52,796 nucleotides of DNA from Conexibacter sp. (lineage in GTDB: Bacteria; Actinomycetota; Thermoleophilia; Solirubrobacterales; Solirubrobacteraceae), in the NCBI GenBank assembly GCA_025964325.1, contig JAOPZA010000075.1, forward strand, positions 1 through 52,796, written 5' to 3'. Positions within the stretch are counted from its first letter, which is position 1. Every line of letters starts with the position of its first letter. Shown here in pieces: positions 1 through 8,027 of this stretch. The notes under the pieces were generated by a model. It had not been told where the DNA came from. It worked only from the letters and a program-made list of their open reading frames with translations, and searched no databases. Made by a program: the position numbers and the translations under genes.

Positions 1-40
1 CGCGCCCGCCGCCGGCGGCGGACGCGCGGCTGAGCGGCGC

Positions 41-1027
41 TCAGCCCCCGTACGCGGCCTCCCGCAGGCCCTGCACGTAGCCGATCGCGTGCAGGCGGCC
101 GAGATCGGAGTAGCCGGGAACGCCGGCGCTGTCGCCCTCGAGCAGGGGGTTGTGGTCGGTCCGCAGCACGCCGTCGTAGCCGACCTCGGCGTAGGCGCGC
201 ATGCACGCGAGCATGTCCGTCGGACCCTCGTCGTGGAAGGTCTCGAGGAAGCGATCGGGCGTGCCGCGCACGTCGCGGAAGTGCACGAAGTGGATCCGTC
301 CGCGCGCGCCGAACGCGCGGATCGCGGCCGGCAGGTCGTCGGTCATGAGCGTGAAGTTGCCCTGGCAGAGCGTCATCCCGTTCGCCTCGCTGGGGTTCAG
401 CTCGAGCAGTCGCTCGAACGCGGTCACCGAGCTCATGATGCGCGGCACGCCGCGCACGGGCGAGGTCGGCGGGTCGTCGGGATGCATCGCGAGCCGCACG
501 CCGGCCTCCTCGGCGACGGGCACGATCCGCTCCAGGAACCAGCGCAGGTTCTCCCACAGCGCGGCTTCGTCCTCGCCGGCGCCGAGCTGGACCTCCGCGC
601 CGGCGAAGCGACGCGCGTCGTAGCCGGCGACGATCGCGCCGCCGCGGCCGCGCGCCGCCAGCTCGGTCCGCACCCAGCCGAGCAGCGCGCTCCAGTTGTA
701 ACAGAGCACCGGAATCCCGAGGTGGCCCATGTTGCGGACGAGCAGAGCGAACTGCTCCAGCTCCTCCTCGCGGCCCGGGCGGCCGAGGCGGATGCGGTCC
801 ATCGGCGGGTTGTCCTCGATCACCTCGAGCGTGAAGCCCTCGGCCTCGACCATGCCCTGGAGGATCGCCAGCGGCGCCCGTCCCCACGGCAGGTCGCCGT
901 CCGCGTCGCGCCAGTCCTTGAGCCGGCGCGGGAGGACTCCGACGGCGTGGTCGACGCCGACCTGGCGCAGCTGGCGCCATGCGGCCGTCGGCTGCGGGTC
1001 GAGCAGGATCTCGGCGATCCGCATCAT
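41..1027 (-). CDS. uxuA: Mannonate dehydratase (UxuA family)
   Basis: Predicted to dehydrate D-mannonate to 2-keto-3-deoxy-D-gluconate in hexuronate catabolism (cytoplasmic, Mn2+-type TIM barrel). The 328-residue product shows the UxuA landmarks: HPDDPP at about 182-187, LCQG with Cys221, HFRDVRG at about 249-255 and DHNP at about 291-294. These contain the His/Cys/Asp metal-ligand positions expected of the family. It is shorter than E. coli UxuA (about 394 aa), like other compact UxuA proteins. The start is the ATG whose first bases overlap the TGA of the upstream SDR (ATGA). The frame stays open far upstream, but that extension is arginine-rich shadow sequence. It is the distal gene of an SDR-uxuA operon behind a probable GntR operator. 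Family call is strong; substrate is inferred from family. Confidence 0.9.
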   Translation of the reverse strand: MMRIAEILLDPQPTAAWRQLRQVGVDHAVGVLPRRLKDWRDADGDLPWGRAPLAILQGMVEAEGFTLEVIEDNPPMDRIRLGRPGREEELEQFALLVRNMGHLGIPVLCYNWSALLGWVRTELAARGRGGAIVAGYDARRFAGAEVQLGAGEDEAALWENLRWFLERIVPVAEEAGVRLAMHPDDPPTSPVRGVPRIMSSVTAFERLLELNPSEANGMTLCQGNFTLMTDDLPAAIRAFGARGRIHFVHFRDVRGTPDRFLETFHDEGPTDMLACMRAYAEVGYDGVLRTDHNPLLEGDSAGVPGYSDLGRLHAIGYVQGLREAAYGG

Positions 1028-1815
1028 CTCGGCAGCCCGACGCCGAGGCGCGCCAGCAGGCCGCCGTCGACGTCGACGCGGGAGCCGGTCACGAAGCTCG
1101 CCCGCTCGGACAGCAGGAACGCGACGACCTCGGCGACCTCCTCGGGCCGGGCAGCGCGGCCGAGCGGATGCCCGGCGCCCCACTCCGCGACGATCCCGTC
1201 GGCATCCTCCGGGCGGAAGCGCGCGGCGCTGGCGCGCAGCATCGGCGTGTCGACCGAGCCGGGGCAGACGCTGTTCGCGCGGATCCCGTCGGCTGCGAAG
1301 TCGACGGCGATCGAGCGCGTGAGCCCGAGGATCGCGGCCTTGCTGGTCGCGTAGGCGGCGACGTTCTCCTGGCAGGCCACGCCCTGCACCGAGGCGACGT
1401 TGACGATCGCCCCGCCGCCGCGCTCGCGCATCCGCGGGATCGCGTCGCGCGCCGCCAGGAACATCCCCTTGACGTTCACGTCCAACACGCGTTCCCACTC
1501 GTCCTCGTCGGTGTCGACGACGGTCCCGTAGCGCTGGATCCCGGCGCAGCAGACGAGCATGTCGACCGCCCCGAAGCGCTCGTGCGCGGCGGCGACCCAG
1601 GCCGCGACCTCGGCTCCGCGGGCGACGTCGCAGACGCGGCCCTCGACGTCGCCGCCGGCCGCGCGCAGCTCGCCGGCCGCGGCCTCGACCGACGCCGCGT
1701 CGGCGCCGCAGAACGCAACCGCGATGCCGTCGCGCACGAGTCGCTCGGCGACGGCGCGCCCGATGCCGAGCGAGCCGCCCGTGACGAGCGCGACCCTACG
1801 CTGCAGTGTCGTCAC
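1024..1815 (-). CDS. SDR-family NAD(P)-dependent oxidoreductase
   Basis: Classical short-chain dehydrogenase with a Rossmann fold: glycine motif TGGSLGIG near the N-terminus, CCAG in place of the usual NNAG, active-site Ser in NVASVQG, and YATSK supplying the Tyr/Lys pair. The C-terminal PEEVAEVVAFLLS and FVTGS..DVDGG blocks are typical. I place the start at the internal GTG (MTTLQRR...) because GGAGG lies 5 bases upstream of it. An in-frame GTG 12 bases earlier (at 1827) has no ribosome-binding site. It is first in an operon with uxuA, which suggests oxidation or reduction of a hexuronate or aldonate intermediate such as fructuronate/mannonate. That role is inferred; SDR substrates cannot be read from sequence. 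Confidence 0.88.
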   Translation of the reverse strand: MTTLQRRVALVTGGSLGIGRAVAERLVRDGIAVAFCGADAASVEAAAGELRAAGGDVEGRVCDVARGAEVAAWVAAAHERFGAVDMLVCCAGIQRYGTVVDTDEDEWERVLDVNVKGMFLAARDAIPRMRERGGGAIVNVASVQGVACQENVAAYATSKAAILGLTRSIAVDFAADGIRANSVCPGSVDTPMLRASAARFRPEDADGIVAEWGAGHPLGRAARPEEVAEVVAFLLSERASFVTGSRVDVDGGLLARLGVGLPR

Positions 1816-1834
1816 ACGACCCTCCACCTGGTAG

Positions 1835-1845
1835 GTAATATATCA
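1835..1845. promoter_or_regulatory. Probable GntR operator (GTAATATATCA), copy 1
   Basis: An AT-rich 11-mer in an otherwise GC-rich intergenic gap between a divergent SDR and a GntR regulator. Its core is a near-palindrome (TRATATATYA). The same 11 bases recur upstream of the second SDR at 3359-3369. The position next to the regulator start suggests autoregulation together with control of the SDR-uxuA operon. Regulator assignment is inference. Confidence 0.6.
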
Positions 1846-1847
1846 GT

Positions 1848-2513
1848 ATGGCCGACGGCGCCCGCCCCCAGGCACGCGACCGGCTCTACGCCGCGCTGCG
1901 CGACGGGATCGTCGAGCTGCGCTACCCGCCCGGCGCGCGCCTCTCGGACGTCGCCCTCGCGGCCGAGCTCGGCGTGAGCCGCACGCCCGCGCGCGAGGCG
2001 ATCCTGCGCCTCGCCGACGAGGGGCTCGTCGCCGTGCGGCCGCGCTCGGGCACCTACGTCACGCCGATCGATCCGGCCGCGGTCCGCGAGGCGCAGTTCG
2101 TTCGCGAGGCGCTCGAGGTCGCCGCGCTCGAGGCCGCGCTCGGACCGTCGGGCGCGCTCGACCTCGACCGGCTCGAGGCCGACCTCGAGGGCCAGGCGCG
2201 CGCGATCGCGCACGGCGATCTGGCGGAGTTCGGCGAGCTCGACAACGCGCTGCACCGGCACATCTTCGAGGCGAGCGGCTTCCCTGCGGCCGGCAGAGCC
2301 GCCGCGCCGAGCCGCGCCCACCTCGACCGCGTGCGGAAGCTGAACGACCGTCCCGATGCGTTCCGGGAGCTGATCGACGACCACCGGCAAATCGTCGAGC
2401 GCATGCGCGCCGGCGACCTCGAGGGCGCGAGCGCCGCCCTCCGCGTCCACCTGCGCCGCGTCCTCGAGGTGCTCGCGCGGCTCGAGCGCGCCCGACCCGA
2501 GCTGTTCGAGTGA
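1848..2513 (+). CDS. GntR-family transcriptional regulator, FCD (FadR/VanR) subfamily
   Basis: A 221-residue regulator. The N-terminal winged helix-turn-helix has GVSRTPAREAILRLADEGLV at about residues 44-63, followed by RPRSGTYV. The C-terminal FCD helical domain has metal/ligand residues suggested by the D..LHRHIF segment and a later H in IDDHRQIVERM. FCD regulators commonly sense sugar acids or organic acids. It is divergent from the SDR-uxuA operon across a short gap holding an AT-rich near-palindrome, and convergent with the second SDR. No strong Shine-Dalgarno precedes the ATG (GGTAGG lies about 12 bases away), so the mRNA may be short-leadered or leaderless. It most likely represses the flanking sugar-acid genes until an inducer binds; the inducer is unknown. 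Confidence 0.9.
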   Translation: MADGARPQARDRLYAALRDGIVELRYPPGARLSDVALAAELGVSRTPAREAILRLADEGLVAVRPRSGTYVTPIDPAAVREAQFVREALEVAALEAALGPSGALDLDRLEADLEGQARAIAHGDLAEFGELDNALHRHIFEASGFPAAGRAAAPSRAHLDRVRKLNDRPDAFRELIDDHRQIVERMRAGDLEGASAALRVHLRRVLEVLARLERARPELFE

Positions 2514-2557
2514 CCGCCCGTCGCCGGCCGTCGCGTCGCGCCTCTCCCCCACGGCCG

Positions 2558-3328
2558 TCATGCCGCGGTCAGGCCGCCGTCGATCACGAGCTCCGTGCCG
2601 GTCACGAACGCGGCCGCGTCCGAGGCCAGGTAGAGCGCGGCCTCGGCGACCTCCTGCGGGCTGCCGAGGCGCCCGACGAGCTGGCGCCCGACGAGTCTGC
2701 GGCGCTCCTCGTCCGGGTCGTCGCTGTCGGCCAGCAGGCGTTGGACCCAGGGCGAGTCGACGGTGCCCGGGCAGATGCAGTTGACGCGGATCCCGGCATC
2801 CGCCCACTGGACGGCGACCTGCTTCGTGAGCGCGATCACCGCTCCCTTGCTGGCCGAGTAGGCGGCGCGGTTGCGCAGCCCGACCATCCCCGCGACCGAG
2901 GCGGTGTTGACGATCGCGCCGCGCCCGGCGGCGAGCATGTGCGGCAGCGCGCATCTCATCCCGAGGAACACGCCGGTCGCGTTCACCCCGAGGACGCGAT
3001 TCCACTCCTCGAGCGTGCAGTCGACGACGTCCGTTCCGGAGCCGATGCCGGCGTTGTTGCAGAGGACGTCGATGCGTCCGTGCAGCTCGATCGCGCGGGC
3101 GACCATCGCCTCGACGTCGGCGGGCGCGCTCACGTCGACGGCCAGCGGCTCCGTGCCGGCCGGCACGTTCGCCGGATCCAGGTCGGCGGCGAGCACCGCC
3201 GCGCCCTCCTCGTGGAAGCGCCGGGCCATCTGCCAGCCGATCCCCGACGCGGCGCCGGTGACGACGACGACGCGACCGGCGAAGCGCCGTGCCCCGCCGC
3301 CGAGGTTCTCTGCCTGCTCCGTGGTCAT
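2558..3328 (-). CDS. SDR-family NAD(P)-dependent oxidoreductase
   Basis: A 256-residue classical SDR: TGAASGIG nucleotide motif, NNAGIGSG, catalytic Ser in NTASVAG and YSASK Tyr-Lys. It ends with FVTGTELVIDGGLTAA. I start it at the ATG giving MTTEQAENLGG, because GGAG/GAGAGG precedes it at suitable spacing. The longer frame upstream would translate straight through the AT-rich operator copy at 3359-3369. It converges on the GntR gene. Sharing the 11-bp operator suggests one regulon with SDR-uxuA, with the enzyme perhaps reducing or oxidising a related sugar acid. Substrate is not readable from sequence. Confidence 0.88.
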   Translation of the reverse strand: MTTEQAENLGGGARRFAGRVVVVTGAASGIGWQMARRFHEEGAAVLAADLDPANVPAGTEPLAVDVSAPADVEAMVARAIELHGRIDVLCNNAGIGSGTDVVDCTLEEWNRVLGVNATGVFLGMRCALPHMLAAGRGAIVNTASVAGMVGLRNRAAYSASKGAVIALTKQVAVQWADAGIRVNCICPGTVDSPWVQRLLADSDDPDEERRRLVGRQLVGRLGSPQEVAEAALYLASDAAAFVTGTELVIDGGLTAA

Positions 3329-3358
3329 CCCTCTCCGATCTCCCGAGTCGTCGGCCGC

Positions 3359-3369
3359 GTAATATATCA
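3359..3369. promoter_or_regulatory. Probable GntR operator (GTAATATATCA), copy 2
   Basis: Identical in all 11 bases to the element at 1835-1845. It lies about 31 bases upstream of the ATG of the second SDR, in a position suited to block its promoter. Because the two copies are about 1.5 kb apart in GC-rich sequence, chance is an unlikely explanation. Confidence 0.58.
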
Positions 3370-3564
3370 CCGCCTCGAAACGTCCGCGCGGAGTCACTCG
3401 TCGGCGCCGCCCGGCGGACGGCGCCGACGGCCATCAGGCGACGTTTGTTTAGTCAGAGCATCGTGCTCGCAGTCGTCACCGCCACGCCATAATCGACGCG
3501 CACCGGCGGTGGAATCGAGTGCTCGTCGTCGCGAGCCCGTCCCGTCGCGTCGAGAGGAGAGCTC

Positions 3565-4377
3565 GTGGATCGAAGCGTGGTGGTGACGGGATGCGGGACG
3601 GGGCTGGGAGCCGCGATCTCCGGTCGGCTCGCGGCCGACGGGTGGACGGTCGTCGGCGTCGACGTCGACGCCGACCTGGCGGCGCAGGCCGAGCGCCGCC
3701 TCGGCTCCAGTGGCGAGGTCGTCCTCGGCAGCGCCGCCGACCGCGAGGTGCTGGCGCGCGCCGCCCAGCGAGCGGAGGCGCGGGCGCCGCTGCGCGGGTG
3801 GGTCAACAACGCGGGGCTGATGCTCCGCGCGAGCCTGCACGATCCCCGCCCGGACGACGTCGAGCGGCTCTTCGAGCTGAACGCGATCGGCTACTACTGG
3901 GGCTGCTCGCAGGCCGTGCGGACGATGCTCGAGGCGGACCGCGTCGGCTCGATCGTCAACATCTCCTCCACCCACGCGCGCGCGTCGTTCCCCGGCTGGG
4001 CGGCGTACGCCGCCTGCAAGGGCGCGGTCAACTCGCTGACGCTGCAGGCCGCCGTCGAGTACGCGCCCGCGGGCATCCGCTGCAACGCGGTCGAGCCGTC
4101 GGGCATCCGTACCGAGCGCAACCTCGAGGCGATGGCGGCGGCGGCCGACCCGCTCGCGGCGGCGCGCGAGGGCGACGTCGTCCAGCCGCTCGGTCGCATG
4201 GGCGAGCCCGAGGAGGTCGCCGCGATCGTCGCGTTCCTGCTGTCCGACGAGGCGTCGTTCGTGACCGGCCAGTGCATCGCCGCGGACGGCGGCGCGACCG
4301 CCCGCTGCCATCCCGCGCCGTCCGACGGCGCGGTCGCCGCGCGCGTGAAGAGCAACCTCCCCGGTCCCCGCCGCTGA
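3565..4377 (+). CDS. SDR-family oxidoreductase
   Basis: A 270-residue SDR with a slightly divergent cofactor motif (TGCGTGLG rather than TGxxxGIG), then NNAGLML, Ser in NISSTHAR and YAACK as Tyr-Lys. The end FVTGQCIAADGG is canonical, followed by an unusual tail of about 28 residues rich in A, P and R. The GTG start is supported by GAGAGGAGA about 5-6 bases upstream. It is upstream of and co-directional with the MetE-like gene, so the two may act on one substrate. It is the third SDR in 3.5 kb but is not flanked by the GTAATATATCA element, so it is probably regulated separately. Confidence 0.87.
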   Translation: MDRSVVVTGCGTGLGAAISGRLAADGWTVVGVDVDADLAAQAERRLGSSGEVVLGSAADREVLARAAQRAEARAPLRGWVNNAGLMLRASLHDPRPDDVERLFELNAIGYYWGCSQAVRTMLEADRVGSIVNISSTHARASFPGWAAYAACKGAVNSLTLQAAVEYAPAGIRCNAVEPSGIRTERNLEAMAAAADPLAAAREGDVVQPLGRMGEPEEVAAIVAFLLSDEASFVTGQCIAADGGATARCHPAPSDGAVAARVKSNLPGPRR

Positions 4378-4450
4378 TCGCGCTAAGCAAACCGAGCCGC
4401 GGCGCCGTCTACGGGGTCATGACCCGGCCGCCGACGACGGAGGAATCGAC

Positions 4451-5500
4451 ATGAGCCAAGCCGACGGGACGATCGTCCCCACGAGCCTCGTGGGGTCCTA
4501 CGCCCAGCCCGACTGGCTGATCGACCGCGCGCGCCTGAAGGACCGCTTCCCGCCGCGCGTGCGGGCGCTCGAGCTGTGGCGGATCGACCCGCGCTTCCTC
4601 GAGGAGGCGCAGGACGACGCGACCGTCATCGCGATCCGCGACCAGGAGCGCGCCGGCCTCGACATCCTCACCGACGGCGAGATGCGACGCGAGAGCTACT
4701 CCAACCGCTTCGCGACCGCGCTCGACGGCGTCGACCTCGACGATCCCGGCACGGCGCTCGATCGCAGCGGCCACCCGACCCCGGTCCCGCGCGTGATCGG
4801 TCCGATCCGGCGCCGCCACCCGGTCCAGGTCCGTGACGTCGAGTTCCTGCGGGCCCACACCGACCGCCGCATCAAGATCACCGTCCCCGGTCCGTTCACG
4901 ATGGCCCAGCAGGCGCAGAACGACTTCTACGAGAGCGACGAGGAGCTCGCCCTCGCCTACGCGGCGGCGGTCAACGAGGAGGTCGCCGACCTGTTCGCGG
5001 CCGGCGCCGACGTCGTCCAGCTCGACGAGCCCTATCTCCAGGCGCGCCCGGAGGCCGCGCGCCGCCACGGGGTGCTGGCGCTCGAGCGGGCGCTCGACGG
5101 CATCACCGGGACCACCGCCGTCCACGTCTGCTTCGGCTACGCGGCGATCATCCACGAGCGTCCCTCGGGCTACTCGTTCCTGCCGGAGCTCGACGCCGGC
5201 TCCTTCGCGCAGCTGTCGATCGAGACCGCGCAGTCGGCGCTCGACCTGTCGGTGCTCGAGCAGCTCCCGAGCAAGACGATCATCCTCGGCGTGATCGACC
5301 TCGCGAGCCACGAGGTCGAGACGCCGCAGATCGTCGCCGACCGGATCGCCCGTGCGATCCCGTACAAGCCGCTCGAGCAACTCGTCGCGGCCCCCGACTG
5401 CGGGATGAAGTACCTCCCGCGCGACGTCGCCTTCGCCAAGCTCCAGGCGCTCGCCGCCGGCGCGGCGATCGCGCGGCAGCGCGCTCGGGACGTCGCGTAG
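4451..5500 (+). CDS. Cobalamin-independent methionine synthase C-domain-like protein (MetE/UROD superfamily)
   Basis: A 349-residue stand-alone version of the MetE catalytic barrel, lacking the N-terminal half of full MetE (about 750 aa). Zinc-ligand positions seem kept: H225 and C227 in VHVCFGY, a candidate Glu in IETA at about 258, and C317 in APDCGMKYL. The LDEP and DGEMRRESY motifs of the family are present. GGAGG lies 7 bases before the ATG. Archaeal and actinobacterial short MetE-like proteins can transfer methyl groups from donors other than methyl-tetrahydrofolate, or have unrelated functions. Being next to an SDR rather than to methionine genes argues that it may not be a housekeeping methionine synthase. 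Confidence 0.82.
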   Translation: MSQADGTIVPTSLVGSYAQPDWLIDRARLKDRFPPRVRALELWRIDPRFLEEAQDDATVIAIRDQERAGLDILTDGEMRRESYSNRFATALDGVDLDDPGTALDRSGHPTPVPRVIGPIRRRHPVQVRDVEFLRAHTDRRIKITVPGPFTMAQQAQNDFYESDEELALAYAAAVNEEVADLFAAGADVVQLDEPYLQARPEAARRHGVLALERALDGITGTTAVHVCFGYAAIIHERPSGYSFLPELDAGSFAQLSIETAQSALDLSVLEQLPSKTIILGVIDLASHEVETPQIVADRIARAIPYKPLEQLVAAPDCGMKYLPRDVAFAKLQALAAGAAIARQRARDVA

Positions 5501-5547
5501 TCACGCAGCTCTGCGAACGTTCATTCCTCCCCGAAGCTCATCAAGTT

Positions 5548-5568
5548 CAGCGATGCCCGATCGCTGAG
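5548..5568. terminator. Stem-loop after the MetE-like gene
   Basis: Perfect 8-bp arms TCAGCGAT / ATCGCTGA around a 5-base loop, about 48 bases past the stop. No T-run follows, so intrinsic termination is uncertain; it could also be a protein-binding dyad. Confidence 0.35.
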
Positions 5569-5671
5569 CGAGGGAGCTGAATTCCGGGCCGCCGCGCGGT
5601 CTGCGTCAGTCAACGGACCCTTCACAGGTTCGTCACGCTGCTCGCAGCGGCGAGGGACATAGTGGCCGCGT

Positions 5672-5693
5672 CGTGACACTCACTCGTGTCACG
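5672..5693. promoter_or_regulatory. Dyad CGTGACAC-N6-GTGTCACG upstream of the broken phosphoesterase gene
   Basis: Perfect 8-bp inverted repeat with a 6-base spacer, followed directly by the AT-rich GTAATTA. It sits about 87 bases upstream of the pseudogene start, so it probably marked that gene's operator or promoter. No regulator gene is adjacent. Confidence 0.4.
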
Positions 5694-5779
5694 GTAATTA
5701 GGTGACCGCGTCGCGTCCCCGCGCGACGCGGCGCCGCATTTCCTGCTGCCACTCGGAGCCCCCGAACGGAGGACCTCGC

Positions 5780-7667
5780 ATGTCCCGACCCCGTCCGCGC
5801 GTCCTGGTGCGACGCGTGCGATTCCGGCACGCGCTGCTCGGCGGCGCGTTGCTCGCGCTCGCCGGCGGCGGCATCGCCGTCGCGGAGGTCGATCGCTCCC
5901 AGGGAGAGCTCGGCCCGTCGCGCTTCCTGACCGCGAACGGCCGCCACCTGACGCCGGAAGGCCGCCTGACCGCCGTCGGCAACTTCCCGACCGGCGGCGC
6001 GCTGTCGCCCGACGGCCGCTTCTACTGGGCCGTGGACTCGGGACACGGCCAGGACGACGTCGAGATCGTCGACGTCGCGAGCGGCCGCGTGACCCAGCGG
6101 CTGCCGCTGCCGGGCGCCTACGGCGGGATCGCCTTCGCGCACGACGGCCGCACCGCCTACGTCTCGGGCGAGCCGCGCGGCGGCACGACGCCGTCGGGGC
6201 CGACGAAGGCCGACGCCGGCGACGCGATCCACGTGTTCGCCGTCGATCCCGCCAGCGGCCACGCGGACGAGAGCGACCCGCTCCAGCTTCCGCCACGACC
6301 GGCGGCCACGCCCAGGGCGAAGGGGCGAAGAAGGGCTGGCCGATCGGCGTCGCCGTGACGCCGGACGACACGCGACTCGTCGTCGCGCTCAACCAGGCCG
6401 ACGAGGTCGCGATCGTCGACCTCAGAAGCCGCGCCAGCAGAGTCCTCCCCGTCGGCACCTACCCCTACGGCGTCGCGATCGATCGCAGCGGCCACAGCGC
6501 CTACGTGACGAACGAGTACAGCGGGACGGTGTCGGTCGTCGACCTCGACGCCGCGCGCGTGACGGGAACGGTCGGCGTCGGCGGCCCCGGCCCGAACACC
6601 CGACGGCAGCGCCGACCCGAACACGAACGCCCATCCAGAGGGCATCGTCGTTCAACACCGACGGCGAGCCGGCCGCGGCGCCACCGCGTGACTTCCTCTT
6701 CGACCAGGCGATCCGCCAGGGGATCACGTTCCGCAACTACGGCGAGTACGCGGCCAACACCAGCACCGACGACGGCCGGCCGACGTTCGCGGCCAGCAGA
6801 GCGGCGAAGGACACGACCTACCCGGGCGCGTTCGGCTGCAACCGGCTGCCGGTCTCGCCGGCCAACTGCGCGACCGACTCCGGGACGGTCGGCGTCGGCG
6901 CCGGGCAGACGGCGACGAACAGCCGCCTCGACACGTTCGAGGCCGAGCTCCAGCAGCAGCTCGCGACCGACACCGTGCCCACGTTCAACTACCTGATCAT
7001 GCCGAACGACCACACGAACGGGACGAAGCCCGGCTTCCCGACGCCGAGCGCGCTCGTCGCCGACAACGACTACGGCGTCGGTCAGCTCGTCGACGTGATC
7101 AGCCACTCGCCGATCTGGCGCTCGTCGGCGATCTTCGTCGTCGAGGACGACTCGCAGGACGGCGCCGACCACGTCGATGCGCACCGCATGCCCAGCCTCG
7201 TGATCTCGCCGTGGACGCGGCACGGAGCGGTCGTGCACACGCGCTACGACCAGGAGTCGGTGATCCGCTCGATCGAGCTGGTGCTCGGGCTCAAGCCGCT
7301 GTCGCTGTTCGACGCGCTCGCGACGCCGATGTACGACGCGTTCACGTCGAGCCCCGACACGACGCCGTACACGGCGATCGAGCCGGACTATCCGCTCGAC
7401 GCCACCAACGCGCCGAGAGCGGCCGACGCGAAGCTGTCGAGCGCGCTGCCGTTCACGAGCGTCGACCTCGTGCCGCAGGAGGTCAGCGACCGCGTCCTCT
7501 GGCACAGCGTCTACGGTCAGAACAGCTCACCGCCGGCGCCGGGCCCCGATGCGTCGCCGGCCGAGCGCAGCCGCGCGCACGAGGCGCTCGCGGCCTACCG
7601 CCACGGCGTGCCGGCCAAGCGCCTGCGGGCGCTGCTGGCCGGCTCGAACAGGAAGGCCGACGGCTGA
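5780..7667 (+). pseudogene. Broken YncE-like beta-propeller / phosphoesterase (alkaline phosphatase superfamily) gene
   Basis: The remains of a secreted bifunctional propeller-phosphoesterase, spread over three reading frames. Frame A starts at an ATG with GGAGG 7 bases before it. It has an N-terminal hydrophobic segment and propeller repeats up to ...LQLPP near 6295. A one-base loss shifts to frame B (TTGGHAQGEGAKKGWP, then YVTNEYSGTVSVVDL) until about 6600. A further shift gives PDGSADPNTNAHPEGIVV, and another shift near 6650 leads to PPRDFLFDQAIRQGITFRNYGEY. The last frame is the phosphoesterase C-terminus (FVVEDDSQDGADHVDAHR...). Compared with the usual layout (about 800 aa or more), the rest of the propeller and the N-terminal phosphatase part with the nucleophile are absent. 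Three frameshifts plus a deletion make loss of function near certain, unless there are assembly errors. Confidence 0.82.
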
Positions 7668-7681
7668 GCGCCGGGCGTGCT

Positions 7682-7711
7682 GCGGGGGATGTCCGACCGG
7701 ACCTCCCCCGC
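7682..7711 (+). terminator. GC-rich hairpin after the phosphoesterase pseudogene
   Basis: Arms GCGGGGG / CCCCCGC, with an inner GTCC / GGAC, starting 15 bases past the pseudogene stop. It is a strong stem without a U-tract, the form often seen for actinobacterial terminators. Confidence 0.55.
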
Positions 7712-7782
7712 GCCGTCGCGGCGATCTCGGGCGCGCGCTTGCCGTCGCGCCGCTCCGGTCTACTAGCCAAGGGGAAGGCGGC

Positions 7783-7806
7783 ATGTCACGTCCTCTCTCC
7801 CCATGA
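7783..7806 (+). CDS. Possible 7-residue leader ORF coupled to the DUF6458 gene
   Basis: ATG, six further codons (MSRPLSP) and TGA. GGGGAAGG lies 4 bases upstream of the ATG, a good ribosome-binding site. The TGA overlaps the ATG of the following gene (CATGA). That following gene has no Shine-Dalgarno of its own (CTCTCTCCCC precedes it), so translational coupling through this minigene would explain its expression. Alternatively the GGGGAAGG serves the longer gene at non-optimal distance. Confidence 0.3.
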   Translation: MSRPLSP

Positions 7807-8027
7807 CCATCGGCACGAGCCTGTTCCTGATCGCCGTCGGCGCGATCCTGAAGTTCGCAGTCACCGTGCACGTCTCGGGCGTGAACCTGCAGACGGTCGG
7901 CCTGATCCTCATGATCGTCGGCGGGCTCGGCCTCGTGCTCGGCCTCTACCTCGCGACGCGCGCCCGCTGGTGGGCGCCCCCGGGGCCCCCGGAGCAGGCG
8001 CCGCCGCGGCGCCCGGAGCAACGATGA
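7803..8027 (+). CDS. DUF6458-type small membrane protein
   Basis: A 74-residue protein with two hydrophobic helices (about residues 4-22 and 28-50) separated by a short polar turn with HVSGVNLQ, then a basic, proline-rich cytosolic tail. The start MTIGTSLFLIAVGAILKFAV matches the actinobacterial DUF6458 family, whose function is unknown. Its ATG overlaps the stop of a possible 7-codon leader ORF, and its own TGA overlaps the ATG of the next gene, so the three may be translated as a coupled unit. Confidence 0.75.
   Translation: MTIGTSLFLIAVGAILKFAVTVHVSGVNLQTVGLILMIVGGLGLVLGLYLATRARWWAPPGPPEQAPPRRPEQR

Noticed and set aside
1028-1498. N-terminal extension of uxuA to a longer protein
   Set aside because: The extension lies inside the SDR gene, is arginine-rich and has no family match; the UxuA start overlaps the SDR stop as in a normal operon.
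3394-4311. Minus-strand frame opposite the third SDR
   Set aside because: It is antisense to a well-supported SDR with a good ribosome-binding site and has no recognisable motif.
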